Positions 45,362 through 54,582 of a DNA stretch of 59,527 bases are shown here, piece after piece. Made by a program: the position numbers and the translations under genes. The DNA is from Leptolyngbyaceae cyanobacterium RM1_1_2. GTDB lineage: Bacteria; Cyanobacteriota; Cyanobacteriia; Phormidesmidales; Phormidesmidaceae. The notes below the pieces were generated by a model that saw only the letters and a list, made by a program, of their open reading frames with translations, did no database searches and was not told the origin of the DNA. Where the stretch lies: contig JAAUQI010000030.1 in NCBI GenBank assembly GCA_012032345.1, forward strand, positions 1-59,527. Direction: 5' to 3'. Position 1 is the first letter of the stretch. Each line of letters begins with the position of its first letter.

Positions 45362-46456
45362 CTAAATAACTGTCTTCGGTAACGTCTTGAGAGTTTGGCG
45401 ATGGTGTAGCTGAGCCACAAAATACTGGCTCATCAGCGTTGGCTGCTCAGCTGCCATGATGGCTCTGACTACAGCTACACGTTCTGCGCCAGCGTCTAGC
45501 ACTTCGTTTAGGTTATCGACGCTGATGCCGCCAATAGCAAACCACGGCACGGTGGCATGGGCAGCGGCATAGCTGACGTAGTCTAAGCCGACTGCTGGTT
45601 TATCTGGCTTGGTCGGTGTCGCATAAACCGGACCTACTCCGATGTAGTCAGCTCCTGCAGCGATCGCCTGCTGCATCTGATCTGGGTTTGTGGTCGAGCG
45701 GCCAATGATGCGATTAGCACCTAATATCTCTCGGGCAAACTCAATCGGCAAATCGTTTTGGCCAAGATGAACGCCATCAGCGTCAGCCGCTAGGGCTAGA
45801 TCGACCCGGTCATTGACAATAAACAGAGCGCTATAGCGGTGACAGAGCAATTTGAGCTGCTGGGCAATCTGTAGGCGATCGCAGTCGTCTAGCGTTTTCT
45901 CTCGGTACTGGACGACTGCAATACCGCCTGCCAGGGCAGCCTCAACCGTCTCTAGCAAACGCTCATGGGCCGAGGTCACCAGGTAAGACTGAGCCTGCTG
46001 TAGGCGCTGATAGCGCTGGTAGCCCGCGAGACTGCTCTCTAGGGTATAGACCTGGTAGCGCATCTGTTTGCAGTCTGCTCCCATCTCAGGGCTAATGAGC
46101 TTGCCGTACTCTTCTAAAACTCTTAGGGCTTCTTGAGTGCGACAGAAGTTTGCTTGCAAAACTTGCTGCACGCTAAGACGGCTTTCTTCTTGAGGATGGC
46201 TTAAGCGAGTCCCCGGGTCGGCGGGCGTGTTGCGCTCGGCGCGAATTTCGGCGGTGTGCCAGGTTGCCAAACGCTGGCGTAGATGCTTGACTTGCTGAGT
46301 AGATTCTGTCTGATGCAGGCCAAAGCGACACCACTCTTCGATAATTCTTAGCCCCTCTCTAGCACGATCTAAATTAGCGTCTAGAATTCGATAAATCGCT
46401 GCCTGGTTTTTAGAGGCACTGCCGCCTAGGTGATTCTGCTCAGAAGAAATATGCAC
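45362..46456 (-). CDS. thiE: thiamine phosphate synthase ThiE with N-terminal extension
   Basis: 364-residue enzyme joining hydroxymethylpyrimidine pyrophosphate and thiazole phosphate. The C-terminal ThiE domain (about 155-360) has VVQYREKT, GVHLGQNDLP, IGRSTTNPDQM, DYIGVGPVYATPTK and WFAIGGIS. Residues 20-145 (ILDANLDRAREGLRIIEEWC) form the extra helical domain seen in cyanobacterial ThiE proteins. No TPP riboswitch was found upstream. It precedes thiS. Confidence 0.95.
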   Translation of the reverse strand: MHISSEQNHLGGSASKNQAAIYRILDANLDRAREGLRIIEEWCRFGLHQTESTQQVKHLRQRLATWHTAEIRAERNTPADPGTRLSHPQEESRLSVQQVLQANFCRTQEALRVLEEYGKLISPEMGADCKQMRYQVYTLESSLAGYQRYQRLQQAQSYLVTSAHERLLETVEAALAGGIAVVQYREKTLDDCDRLQIAQQLKLLCHRYSALFIVNDRVDLALAADADGVHLGQNDLPIEFAREILGANRIIGRSTTNPDQMQQAIAAGADYIGVGPVYATPTKPDKPAVGLDYVSYAAAHATVPWFAIGGISVDNLNEVLDAGAERVAVVRAIMAAEQPTLMSQYFVAQLHHRQTLKTLPKTVI

Positions 46457-46673
46457 TATCTAGTCTGCTCCAGGCCCAACCCGCCATTTTTATCTTATCA
46501 GCCGAAGTTAACGCGCAAACTCCTGCAACAGTAGGGTTCGATGATCTTTTGTGGGCCAAGTCGAGGCCAGCCAGCCAATGCTTTTAGTTAACTTCTTTAA
46601 CGTTTAGTGCTTAGCCAGTAATATCTGAGGTATTAATTTGGCGAAATCCCGACGCGATTAGACAACTGCTGTC

Positions 46674-48653
46674 ATGATGGCTATAGCGCAACGACTTTTT
46701 ACCCAGCTGCTTTTGTTAAGTCTGACGTGGGGACTTTTGCAGCCCCAAATCATGGCTCAAGCAGAGGAAACAACCGCTCAGGCAAGGCCCAACGGCCAGT
46801 TTGATTTACAACCCGAATCGCTGCCCACAGGGCGCTATCAGGTGCTACATGTACACTCAACTGCAGGCAGTGATAGCCAAGGCAACGGTGCGCAGCGGCG
46901 TCCCCTGCGTACCATTACCTACGCGCTGCAGATAGCTCAGCCCAACACGATCATTCTGCTTGCCCCTGGACTTTATAATCAGGCATCCGGTGAAACGTTC
47001 CCGCTGCGGCTCAAACCGGGCGTTACTGTTCAAGGGGCACCTGCCTCAGCCGGACACACGGCGGTGATTCAGGGAGGCGGCCAGTTTGTCAGCCCCCAAC
47101 TATCGACGCAAAACGTGGCAATTGTGGCGGCCGATCGCGCTGGTTTGGCCCACGTAACGGTAACCAATCCCAACCCTCAAGGTCACGGTCTATGGATTGA
47201 AGAGGGTAGCCCGGTCGTTTTGGAAAATGTCTTTTCAGGCAGTGGGCACTCAGGTATTTTTCTGGCAGGAACAGGTGCTCCTACCATTAGCGGTAATTAT
47301 TTCTATCGCAATGCGATCGCAGGCGTAGTCATCTATGGAGAAAATCAGGCCGAAATCTACAACAACCGCTTTGAAGAGACAGGGGCAGGCATTACGGTTT
47401 CACAGAGCGCCACGCCGCGAATTACTGGCAATCAAATCGTCCGCAATCGAGAAGGTGTGGTTTTGCTGGCAGGCGCTCAGCCTGTTTTGCAGAATAACGA
47501 TATTTCTCAGAACCGCCGCAATGGTCTAGTTGAGTTTGGTGATTCGGCTACTTTAGCAACGGCTCGTTATGCTACCCCCCCTGAACCAACGGCACCAGCA
47601 GAGGCATCAGCCGTTAGTCTGCCTCCAGCCGCTGTTGACAATCTAGCTGTGACAGCCCCGCCCGTTTCTAGAGCAGCAGCCCCTGCTACCAGCGCGATCG
47701 CGGCTAGTCTGCCTCAGCCAGTATCAGTCTCACCGCTTGAAGCTATCCCAGCAGCCGTCCCAGCAGCTGTTCCAAATCAAGCGGAAACAGCCTCACTAGC
47801 CACTCCGGCTGTCCCCTCGGCGGCGGCTACCGTCATCTCACCGACAGTACCAGTTGCCTTGCTGTCTCGGCTGGATGAGCCTGTAGAACCCGCCGTCGAG
47901 ATTCCAGTGGGGTCTGTCAGAAATAACGAAAGTCTTGAGGCCGGAGCCGTGTCTGCGGGTGATGCCGCAACTCCTGACACAGGAATTGAAATTGCCGTGT
48001 CTCCGGCTGGAACCAGTGAGCTGTCTGAAATTCCAGTCACAATTGATGCGCAACCCGACTGGGAGCGTATTTTTACCCGTCTAGGTCAGAAGAATTCTGG
48101 TGAGCTAGCCGACCCGTTGGTGACGGCCACAGCCGCAGATAGTACTACCATAACCGCCCCACCAGCGACTCAGCCTGAGGTGGTTGAGCTAGCGGTAATT
48201 CCACCTGCTGCCAATGCTGCTCCTGCTGGCGCTGCCTCACTGCCTGCCGTTCCGCCTGCCGTTCTGCCTGCCTTGCCTGCCGATCTTGCTCGCCTACCTG
48301 CCGTCCCCAATAGCGATTTACTCTTGGTGCCTAGCCCCAATATCCCGGTTGGTAGCGGTGGGGGAGTTCCCTATGTGTTTGTATCAGCAGACCCCAGCAG
48401 TAGCGCTGCTGGGCCACCGCCGCCTCCTTCACGGGCAACGGCGCTCGGGCTGTATTACAGAGTCATTGTTGAGGCCGCTGACGAGGCCACCCAGACTCAG
48501 GTGCGATCGCTGGTACCAGATGCTTTTCGCATCCGCTACCGCGACCAAACTATGATGCAGGCAGGCGCGTTTGAGGATCAGGCTACTGCCGATGATGTCG
48601 TTCAAAGGCTAACTGCTAGTGGCTTACGGGCCTGGGTCGAAGACCTGCAGTAG
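46674..48653 (+). CDS. secreted DUF1565 beta-helix protein with SPOR-like C-terminus
   Basis: 659 residues, signal peptide (LLLLSLTWGLLQPQIMAQA). Residues about 55-300 are DUF1565, a right-handed beta-helix of the pectate-lyase type (GSDSQGNGAQRRPLRTI, then repeats such as GNYFYRNAIAGVVIYGEN and NNRFEETGAGI). A low-complexity Ala/Pro/Val-rich linker spans about 300-580. The last 70 residues (YYRVIVEA ... MMQAGAFEDQATADDVVQRL, then GLRAWVEDL) resemble a SPOR or similar small domain. An envelope or surface glycan-binding role is likely. Stop-to-stop gap with the convergent kinase is 3 bp. Confidence 0.85.
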   Translation: MMAIAQRLFTQLLLLSLTWGLLQPQIMAQAEETTAQARPNGQFDLQPESLPTGRYQVLHVHSTAGSDSQGNGAQRRPLRTITYALQIAQPNTIILLAPGLYNQASGETFPLRLKPGVTVQGAPASAGHTAVIQGGGQFVSPQLSTQNVAIVAADRAGLAHVTVTNPNPQGHGLWIEEGSPVVLENVFSGSGHSGIFLAGTGAPTISGNYFYRNAIAGVVIYGENQAEIYNNRFEETGAGITVSQSATPRITGNQIVRNREGVVLLAGAQPVLQNNDISQNRRNGLVEFGDSATLATARYATPPEPTAPAEASAVSLPPAAVDNLAVTAPPVSRAAAPATSAIAASLPQPVSVSPLEAIPAAVPAAVPNQAETASLATPAVPSAAATVISPTVPVALLSRLDEPVEPAVEIPVGSVRNNESLEAGAVSAGDAATPDTGIEIAVSPAGTSELSEIPVTIDAQPDWERIFTRLGQKNSGELADPLVTATAADSTTITAPPATQPEVVELAVIPPAANAAPAGAASLPAVPPAVLPALPADLARLPAVPNSDLLLVPSPNIPVGSGGGVPYVFVSADPSSSAAGPPPPPSRATALGLYYRVIVEAADEATQTQVRSLVPDAFRIRYRDQTMMQAGAFEDQATADDVVQRLTASGLRAWVEDLQ

Positions 48654-48656
48654 AAG

Positions 48657-50498
48657 CTAAAAGAGCAGAGCTAACCCCAGCTGGCGCAGGTCAATACGCT
48701 GAAGCCAGGCTTGGGTTCCGTCCCAGCTAGCCAAACCCATCTCATGGGGGGATAGCGATAGCAGAGCGGTGGGCTGGCTGGGGCCTTGAACAGTCCCAAT
48801 CAGCTCAATATTGCGATCCCAGAACAAAATCTGACCCTGTTGGTCAACGATAATGTAGCCCCAGCTAGTGGCAGTCGCTAAAACAGGGGCGATCGCCACT
48901 CGCTTGCGAAAAACTCGAAATGGCTTCAGGTCAATAATTAGAAAAGCCGGAGGCTCTGATTGCTCTGATTGCTCAAAGGCAATGACTCGGTAGGGCATGA
49001 CAGTCTGTATTACCTGAGTCAGGCAACTACGCAAGCGGATCTGGCCCAGACAGGTTCCTTTGCGAGTAAATATGTGAAAGTAGGTCGAAGCCCGGACAGC
49101 GCTGTCGGCGATCAGCGCGAAGTGATGAACATCAAGCGGGATCAAAGTGATGATATTTTCGATGGCGTGAGACAGCTCTCGTTTTGGCGTGTCTTTTTGT
49201 TGTGCCCATGCTTCTGTCCCAGCAGGGGGCGCAGCCAACGCCTGGGGCACTTGCTGAATCAGCAGGCTACCGCTGCCGCTGCCCGAAGCAGCAGTAGCTG
49301 CCGCCAACCAGCCATTTTGGACAAAGGCTGCGTAGCAGGGTTGAGTGAAGTTTGCGATCGCCAGCGGCTCGATCGGGTTGTCCGATAGCTGCTGCCGGTC
49401 AACCCAGTAAACGTGACGTTCCGTCACAATACCCAGGCCGCTTGCTATTGGCTCAATTGAGCATACTTTTTCGGGCAGAGAAACAATCTCAGCCGCAAAG
49501 CTAGTTTTGGTATCTAAAGCAAGTAGCCCGTACTGAAAACCCAGCGGCCCACCGCTGAGCAGCCAGTTTTCTGTCTTTAAGTCTGTAGCAGACCCGGTAG
49601 CCTCAGAAAGACAGGCTAAAGCAGTAGAGCGCTGTAGCAGCTTGGCCGTGGTGTTGATGGCCTGTGGAGAAAAGGGCTGGGGTGATAGGTCATCTAGCCA
49701 GTATTGCTGAGAACCGTCTGCGATCGCACTTAAGATAGCTTCTTGCATGTCTGCCGCCGTGCGGAACCGACGCACGGGCAGCTTTTGTAACGCCTTGGCA
49801 AGAATTGCCTGCAGGGCTGAAGATAGATTAGCTGGAATGCTGAGGGGCTGATTCAGGTGAGCCTTCATTAGCTCTAGGGGCGTCCCGGTAAAAGGACGAT
49901 AGCCCGCTAGCAGCTCGTACAAAACAATGCCAACTGAGTAAAGATCCGAAGCTTTAGAGTACTGATTGTAAAAGCGCTCAGGGGCCATGTAGGCAGGTGA
50001 ACCTGTATTGCTCCATTCGGTGGCTGACTCCTGATTGAGACGAGCAATGCCAAAATCTGAAATTAGTGCCTGCCAGCCCCCTGGAGTAATCCGCAGCAGA
50101 ATGTTTTCAGGTTTGATATCGCAATGAATAATATCTTGCTGGTGCGCTTGCTCTAGCCCCAGCAAAACGTCCAGCATGAGCTGCAGCGCCTCCACCTGAG
50201 ACATCTGCTGTCTAGCCGAATCAACCAGCGTTCTGAGCGTTCCCCCCTCGCAGTAGTCCAACACTAGCTGCCGCCCCGTTTTGGTATGAACCAGGGCATG
50301 GCAGGCAGCAATATTGGGATGCTTGAGACTGAGCAAAAAACGCAGCTCACGCAGAAATTTACGGGTAGACAGGCGATCGCGGCTAAGATTTTTGAGGGCA
50401 ACAAGATGGCCGCTGCGACGATGAACAGCACAAAAAACTTGCCCAAACTGGCCTTGGCCGACCAGTCCTAGCAGGCGATACTGAGAATGTTTTTGCAA
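48657..50498 (-). CDS. spkG: Ser/Thr protein kinase SpkG-like, last gene of the PAP-like operon
   Basis: 613 residues starting at TTG behind a GGGGGAT site. Hanks-type kinase at about 5-270: GQGQFGQVF, the catalytic-loop IIHCDIKPENIL (Cys replaces the usual Arg in HRD), SDFGIA and SPAYMAPERF. The last 300 residues repeat short beta-strand units like a propeller (VYWVDRQQL, IIVDQQGQILFWDR). It ends the PAP-like operon, as spkG (slr0152) does in Synechocystis. The non-RD loop suggests activation without activation-loop phosphorylation; this is inference. Confidence 0.88.
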   Translation of the reverse strand: MQKHSQYRLLGLVGQGQFGQVFCAVHRRSGHLVALKNLSRDRLSTRKFLRELRFLLSLKHPNIAACHALVHTKTGRQLVLDYCEGGTLRTLVDSARQQMSQVEALQLMLDVLLGLEQAHQQDIIHCDIKPENILLRITPGGWQALISDFGIARLNQESATEWSNTGSPAYMAPERFYNQYSKASDLYSVGIVLYELLAGYRPFTGTPLELMKAHLNQPLSIPANLSSALQAILAKALQKLPVRRFRTAADMQEAILSAIADGSQQYWLDDLSPQPFSPQAINTTAKLLQRSTALACLSEATGSATDLKTENWLLSGGPLGFQYGLLALDTKTSFAAEIVSLPEKVCSIEPIASGLGIVTERHVYWVDRQQLSDNPIEPLAIANFTQPCYAAFVQNGWLAAATAASGSGSGSLLIQQVPQALAAPPAGTEAWAQQKDTPKRELSHAIENIITLIPLDVHHFALIADSAVRASTYFHIFTRKGTCLGQIRLRSCLTQVIQTVMPYRVIAFEQSEQSEPPAFLIIDLKPFRVFRKRVAIAPVLATATSWGYIIVDQQGQILFWDRNIELIGTVQGPSQPTALLSLSPHEMGLASWDGTQAWLQRIDLRQLGLALLF

Positions 50499-50515
50499 GT
50501 CATCCCCCAGCAGCT

Positions 50516-51187
50516 TCAGGACTGTTGACTCAGCGCAGCCATAACCTCAGTGTAAGACTTACCTGCCGCTACCATTGCAGCAGCGGGTTTTAAGCGATGC
50601 TCCAAACCTAAGACAAAATAGTTATAATCGGCTCCTAGCGCTTCACAGGTGAGCTGGACACAGCTAAGTTCTCGACCCGTAAGCTGGCCAAAAAAAGCCT
50701 GTAGAATACCCGCTTCTAAATAGCAAACAGGCTGCTGAGACGGCGGTGCGTACTGAGCATAGGGAGAGCTAAAAATCTGAATGCCCAGAAACCCTTTTGA
50801 CTGGTAAGCCGGATCTAAATTAATGCCGCCCCAGCCGTGAGTATGCCAGCACTGCTGAAGGGCCTGTAAAAATTCTGCCATCGTCAAATCAGCTAGCGGT
50901 CTTTTGTAAAAGTCGCTGAGCTCGTCACAAAACCGCGCATAAAAGTTCTTACCCCACCAGCGCCCACAGTTCAAAAGCACCAGCTTCGATGCCTGACCTG
51001 TTTCTTGTTCCAGCCCAGCATAAATCCCTTTGATGAGAGTTTCGGGCAGGGCTAATAGACGATTACCTCGTCGATTTTCCAGTAGACCAAATTCGAGTGT
51101 TCCTCGAACATAGACATCACTGGCAAAATAGTTGCCGGGTAAACGATTCTCAGCGACAAGATCAGCGACAGAAATTATGGTGGTCAT
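50516..51187 (-). CDS. V4R domain protein, Slr0147-like
   Basis: 223-residue 4-vinyl-reductase-type (V4R) domain protein. V4R domains bind hydrophobic small molecules such as tetrapyrroles; the BchJ family is named for them. Seen: GYNFVLGLEH-type ending (YNYFVLGLEHRLK) and NCGRWWGKNFYARFCDEL. From operon position it corresponds to Slr0147 of Synechocystis, part of the operon for efficient photosystem II assembly. It ends 17 bp before spkG. Confidence 0.85.
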   Translation of the reverse strand: MTTIISVADLVAENRLPGNYFASDVYVRGTLEFGLLENRRGNRLLALPETLIKGIYAGLEQETGQASKLVLLNCGRWWGKNFYARFCDELSDFYKRPLADLTMAEFLQALQQCWHTHGWGGINLDPAYQSKGFLGIQIFSSPYAQYAPPSQQPVCYLEAGILQAFFGQLTGRELSCVQLTCEALGADYNYFVLGLEHRLKPAAAMVAAGKSYTEVMAALSQQS

Positions 51188-51235
51188 GGGATGATTTATC
51201 CGCTTAAAAATAGCTATTTAGAAAGTCAAAAGGTC

Positions 51236-51736
51236 TTAGATCTTAGCGGCTTCAACCATCGCCTGAGGCTTCTCTGGGGGCTGACTTAAGAGTACTTGGC
51301 TAGCTTTTAGAGCAGGCTCTAGCAAACTAAGCTGCTGGGCAGTAAACTGACGTCCCAACTGTTGTCTAAGCATTTCATGAAGGTCTTGATCAACTTTTAC
51401 CGTTTCGTAAGCAAGCTGAACTGCCGATAGCCAGCCTTGCAGCCGCTGTTTTACAAAAGTAGCGTCGTCCAATACCATCGCCATAGCGCAGTAGCGTAAG
51501 ATCAAAAGCCCGGTAACGGTGCTTCTCTCTAGCTGTTTTTCTGAAATCTGTGAGCACTGTGCTTGCAAGCTATCAACGGCCTGCTGCATCAGTTTAACTT
51601 CATTGTCTCGCAGTAGGCGATAAACTCTAATGCGCTCTGGCAGCGACGCTACGTACTGGCTCAAACTGCTGAGTTCTTTTGGGTTGAGGTAGCGTTTTTC
51701 CGGCTGATCAAAGAGAGCTATAAGCTGCTGGTTCAT
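51236..51736 (-). CDS. helical protein, Slr0146-like (PAP operon)
   Basis: 166 residues from MNQQLIALF, all helical, with PEKRYLNPKELSSLSQYVASL and LPERIRVYRLLRDNEVKLMQQ. The helical pattern (R-x-x-x-Y-x-L-x-x-N then paired Gln/Ala helices) faintly resembles phycobiliprotein globins, but there is no chromophore Cys motif. The operon position corresponds to Slr0146 of the PAP operon. The upstream in-frame ATG at 51775 would add 13 residues. Confidence 0.75.
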   Translation of the reverse strand: MNQQLIALFDQPEKRYLNPKELSSLSQYVASLPERIRVYRLLRDNEVKLMQQAVDSLQAQCSQISEKQLERSTVTGLLILRYCAMAMVLDDATFVKQRLQGWLSAVQLAYETVKVDQDLHEMLRQQLGRQFTAQQLSLLEPALKASQVLLSQPPEKPQAMVEAAKI

Positions 51737-51823
51737 AAGTGGACTCCGGGCAGTTGACATAAACTGAAAGGCCAATTACTTGGCTACTCTGAACGCTGCC
51801 TGATCGAGGCGATCGCCAAAAAC

Positions 51824-52132
51824 TTAAAACAGGTCAGCGAAAGCCTCCAACGTTAAGCTTTCAAAGTCTAAGGCTTCTGGCTGAATAGAAGGCGAAGGCG
51901 AAGGGGCCGCAACTTCTGAAATTCCCTTCCAGGGAAAAGTGCCAAAAAAACTGCCGACCGAGCTGCTCCAGAAATAAGTCAGCGGCTGTTCATCTGCTGT
52001 ACTCAAAAGAGTCTGGCTCGGCTGCTGTCCTTCCCAAGAGTAGGCTTTAAAGAATTGGCGAACGGTTTGCTGCGGCCAAGTAAAAGTTTTTGCCTGGCCT
52101 TTACCGTTGCGAACCGAACCGCTCAAATTCAT
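51824..52132 (-). CDS. small protein, Slr0145-like (PAP operon)
   Basis: 102 residues with no known fold. FTWPQQTVRQFFKAYSWEGQ and a C-terminal FESLTLEAFADLF, with a Ser/Pro-rich spacer (APSPSPSIQPE) between. The start codon overlaps the stop of the upstream V4R gene by 4 bp (ATGA), implying translational coupling. The position corresponds to Slr0145 in the Synechocystis operon. Confidence 0.75.
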   Translation of the reverse strand: MNLSGSVRNGKGQAKTFTWPQQTVRQFFKAYSWEGQQPSQTLLSTADEQPLTYFWSSSVGSFFGTFPWKGISEVAAPSPSPSIQPEALDFESLTLEAFADLF

Positions 52133-52815
52133 ACTTCCTCTGCTCCTGAGCGCAGGCGTTGCTCAATATCTCTAGCAGTCGCGCCCTCCGTCATCCAAAA
52201 AGAAGCAGCATCAATGCGTTCTTTACCACCCAGCAGAAACTTGCAGTAGGTTTCTCCCATTGAGTAGCACTGAATCTCGATACAGTTCAGCTGTTTACGC
52301 ACCATCTCCGTAAAGAAGCCTGCAAACAGTCCTGCGTACAGGTGACAGACTGGCTTGCCTACGTCTCCTAAGGTTCGGGCTACAGCCGAATCAAACAGGT
52401 TAATAAACATAAATCCCTGCTGACGGTCAGCCATGTCAACTTCCCAGCGGCCCCAGCCTTGGGCTGTGAACGGCCACCACCAGGTCTCTAACAAAAACAT
52501 CAGGTTGGCCTGACGGGGACTCATACCAAACTCTCGCTCAAACCACTTGTTGAAGAAGAGGGAGTCTTGTTTGCCCCATTCCAGGCCCACTGTGTACATG
52601 ATGGCTGAAGAAGCTTCTCCGACTTCTTCTTCTAAACCTTCTTGCAGCCCAATAATGAAATCTTCACTAGTTAAAACGTTGCGGCCACCGTTCCAATCGG
52701 TCACGATACCTGTGTCAGCATGAAACTGGAAAAAGTCTGAAAGACTGTAATGGTTGTGTTTCTTCGGACTTTTTTGAGCTAGAAAGGGAGTTTTATTATC
52801 AGTGGTGACAACCAT
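52129..52815 (-). CDS. V4R domain protein, Slr0144-like, first gene of the PAP-like operon
   Basis: 228-residue V4R domain protein, homologous to the other V4R protein of this operon. Seen: SAIMYTVGLEWGKQDSLFF, FLLETWWWPFTAQGWGRWE and the C-terminal TYCKFLLGGKERIDA. In Synechocystis the Slr0144 gene heads the operon for photosystem II assembly proficiency. Two HIP1 sites lie in the 280-bp gap upstream, where the promoter should be. A hydrophobic-cofactor-binding function (tetrapyrrole or lipid) is probable. Confidence 0.87.
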   Translation of the reverse strand: MVVTTDNKTPFLAQKSPKKHNHYSLSDFFQFHADTGIVTDWNGGRNVLTSEDFIIGLQEGLEEEVGEASSAIMYTVGLEWGKQDSLFFNKWFEREFGMSPRQANLMFLLETWWWPFTAQGWGRWEVDMADRQQGFMFINLFDSAVARTLGDVGKPVCHLYAGLFAGFFTEMVRKQLNCIEIQCYSMGETYCKFLLGGKERIDAASFWMTEGATARDIEQRLRSGAEEV

Positions 52816-53097
52816 AATGTCTCAAGCAGCTAGGTCAGAGGTAAGGTCTGTGGAGATTCGTACAGTCAAAAGCAAGAATGAAAAAGGCGATCGCTTGAAA
52901 GCGCCTAGAGCAAACTCATAAGCGATCGCAAGCTAATCAAATTCTAAGATTAGACTCCCCAAAAATTAGAGCGAACTAACCTTTCGTATTGAACGCCCAG
53001 CACACAGTAGCTAAAGCAGGTATGGCTCCTGTTTTTAGTATGACCTGTCTACAGTCAATACTGCACAACGAGAGCACAAAAGTGTTGTCCCTAACCG

Positions 53098-54405
53098 CTA
53101 GCGCATATCATTCCAATCGGCAGCCGCATCGCTGACGGCTTGATCAACGTTTTTTTGACCCAGCATGGCTGCCTGTAGATTATCGTAAATGATCTTTTGC
53201 AGAGTCTTGATATCCTCCATAGCTGGAATCAGCACTTCAGTATCTGCCATTTGTGCAGCACTGACGACTTTAGCTTTGTCTACCGGAGTTGCCTCAGCGG
53301 GCAGGTCGGTAAAGTAGCTGTCTTCTAAAGCCACTAGGGTTGAGGGTAAAACATTGGCAGCTTTGGCAAAGGCTAGCTGGTTGGCGTCATTGGTGACGTA
53401 AAGGGCAAACTTCAGGGCCGCGTCTGGCTGATCGGTGGCCTGAGGAATGATCAGGTTCATTACAGCTACGTTCTTTTTGTTGGTTTTGCCCGTAATCTGG
53501 GGAGCACTGGCCGTCACTTGGGCAATGGCCGGAGCATTGGTGGCAATAGAGTCTAAGGATTCGGCACCAGAGGTTAAGATGGCTGTCTCTCCCGCCTGAT
53601 AGAGTTCGATACCGCGACGATGTCCCTGAGTCAAAACTTCTCTAGGGAGCAAACCTTGCTGATAGAGATCACTCCAGTACTGAAAAACAGCTCGACCAGC
53701 TGGGGTATCAAAAGCTGCCTGACCTTGTTCATCTACCAGGGGCACTCCCATCTGAATAAAAGACTGCAGCACGTCAGCGGCGTCCTCAGGGACAAAGGTG
53801 ACAAAAAAAGCATATTTGCCCGTTTTCTCTTTGACTTGCCGGGCGACTTCTGCGAGTTCGGCGTAAGTGCTGGGCGGCTGGCTGATGCCTGCCTGCTGGA
53901 ACAAGTCTTGGTTGTACAGGGCAATGCGGGTGGTTAGATACCAGGGAATGCCAAAGCTGGTGCCATCCAGGGTGCTGGCCTGCCAGATCTTGGGCAGATA
54001 TTTTTGCCTATCAGTTTCTGAAATTCGATCATCTAGGGGCAACCAGGCGTTTTTGCTGGCTAACTGAGAGGCAAAGTCAGGGTTGAGATTGACCACATCG
54101 GGGGCGGTTCCGGCTGAAACAGCAGTAAGAATTTTGCGCTGCATATCAGCCCAGGGCACATCTACCCAGCGAATGGTAATATCCGGGTGCTCTGTCTCGA
54201 AGTTAGTAATTAAGTCATTGAAATAATCGGTGAATTGGGGCTGTAGCTGCATTGTCCAAAACTCAACCTCGGCTTTTCCAGCAGCGTTTGAACCCGCCGC
54301 CTGATCGGTGGGATTAGCGCTGCAGCCGATCAGCCAGCTCAGCAGCAGACCCAAAACCGCGAGGCAGCCAAAGCGAATCCAACGTCTCAATTTGAAAATA
54401 GCCAT
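53098..54405 (-). CDS. sugar-type ABC substrate-binding lipoprotein
   Basis: 435 residues, lipoprotein signal (LLSWLIGCSA, Cys28). The body is an extracellular solute-binding protein family 1 (UgpB/MalE-type): VEFWTMQLQPQFTDYFNDLI, TAPDVVNLNPDFASQL, GIPWYLTTRIALYNQDLF and MGVPLVDEQGQAAFDTP. No permease or ATPase is adjacent, so the transporter partners must lie elsewhere. Disaccharide, trehalose or glycerophosphodiester are family ligands; none can be chosen here. Confidence 0.9.
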   Translation of the reverse strand: MAIFKLRRWIRFGCLAVLGLLLSWLIGCSANPTDQAAGSNAAGKAEVEFWTMQLQPQFTDYFNDLITNFETEHPDITIRWVDVPWADMQRKILTAVSAGTAPDVVNLNPDFASQLASKNAWLPLDDRISETDRQKYLPKIWQASTLDGTSFGIPWYLTTRIALYNQDLFQQAGISQPPSTYAELAEVARQVKEKTGKYAFFVTFVPEDAADVLQSFIQMGVPLVDEQGQAAFDTPAGRAVFQYWSDLYQQGLLPREVLTQGHRRGIELYQAGETAILTSGAESLDSIATNAPAIAQVTASAPQITGKTNKKNVAVMNLIIPQATDQPDAALKFALYVTNDANQLAFAKAANVLPSTLVALEDSYFTDLPAEATPVDKAKVVSAAQMADTEVLIPAMEDIKTLQKIIYDNLQAAMLGQKNVDQAVSDAAADWNDMR

Positions 54406-54582
54406 TTGGGGGATTAGCAGGAATTAGCAGTATCTTTAGCAGCGTTCTCAATAGAGTACCGATGATTACAGCTTTCAGCACGCTCACTTCTAAATCAATT
54501 TTTTAGATTCAGCCAGCGGGCGGCAGGAAACTGTGGGAGACTCACAAGCCGTACAAAAATTCTAAAGCGCTTGAAGAAATTT

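Noticed and set aside
46457-46673. TPP riboswitch before thiE
   Set aside because: The minus strand lacks the CUGAGA box and the conserved P4-P5 sequence.
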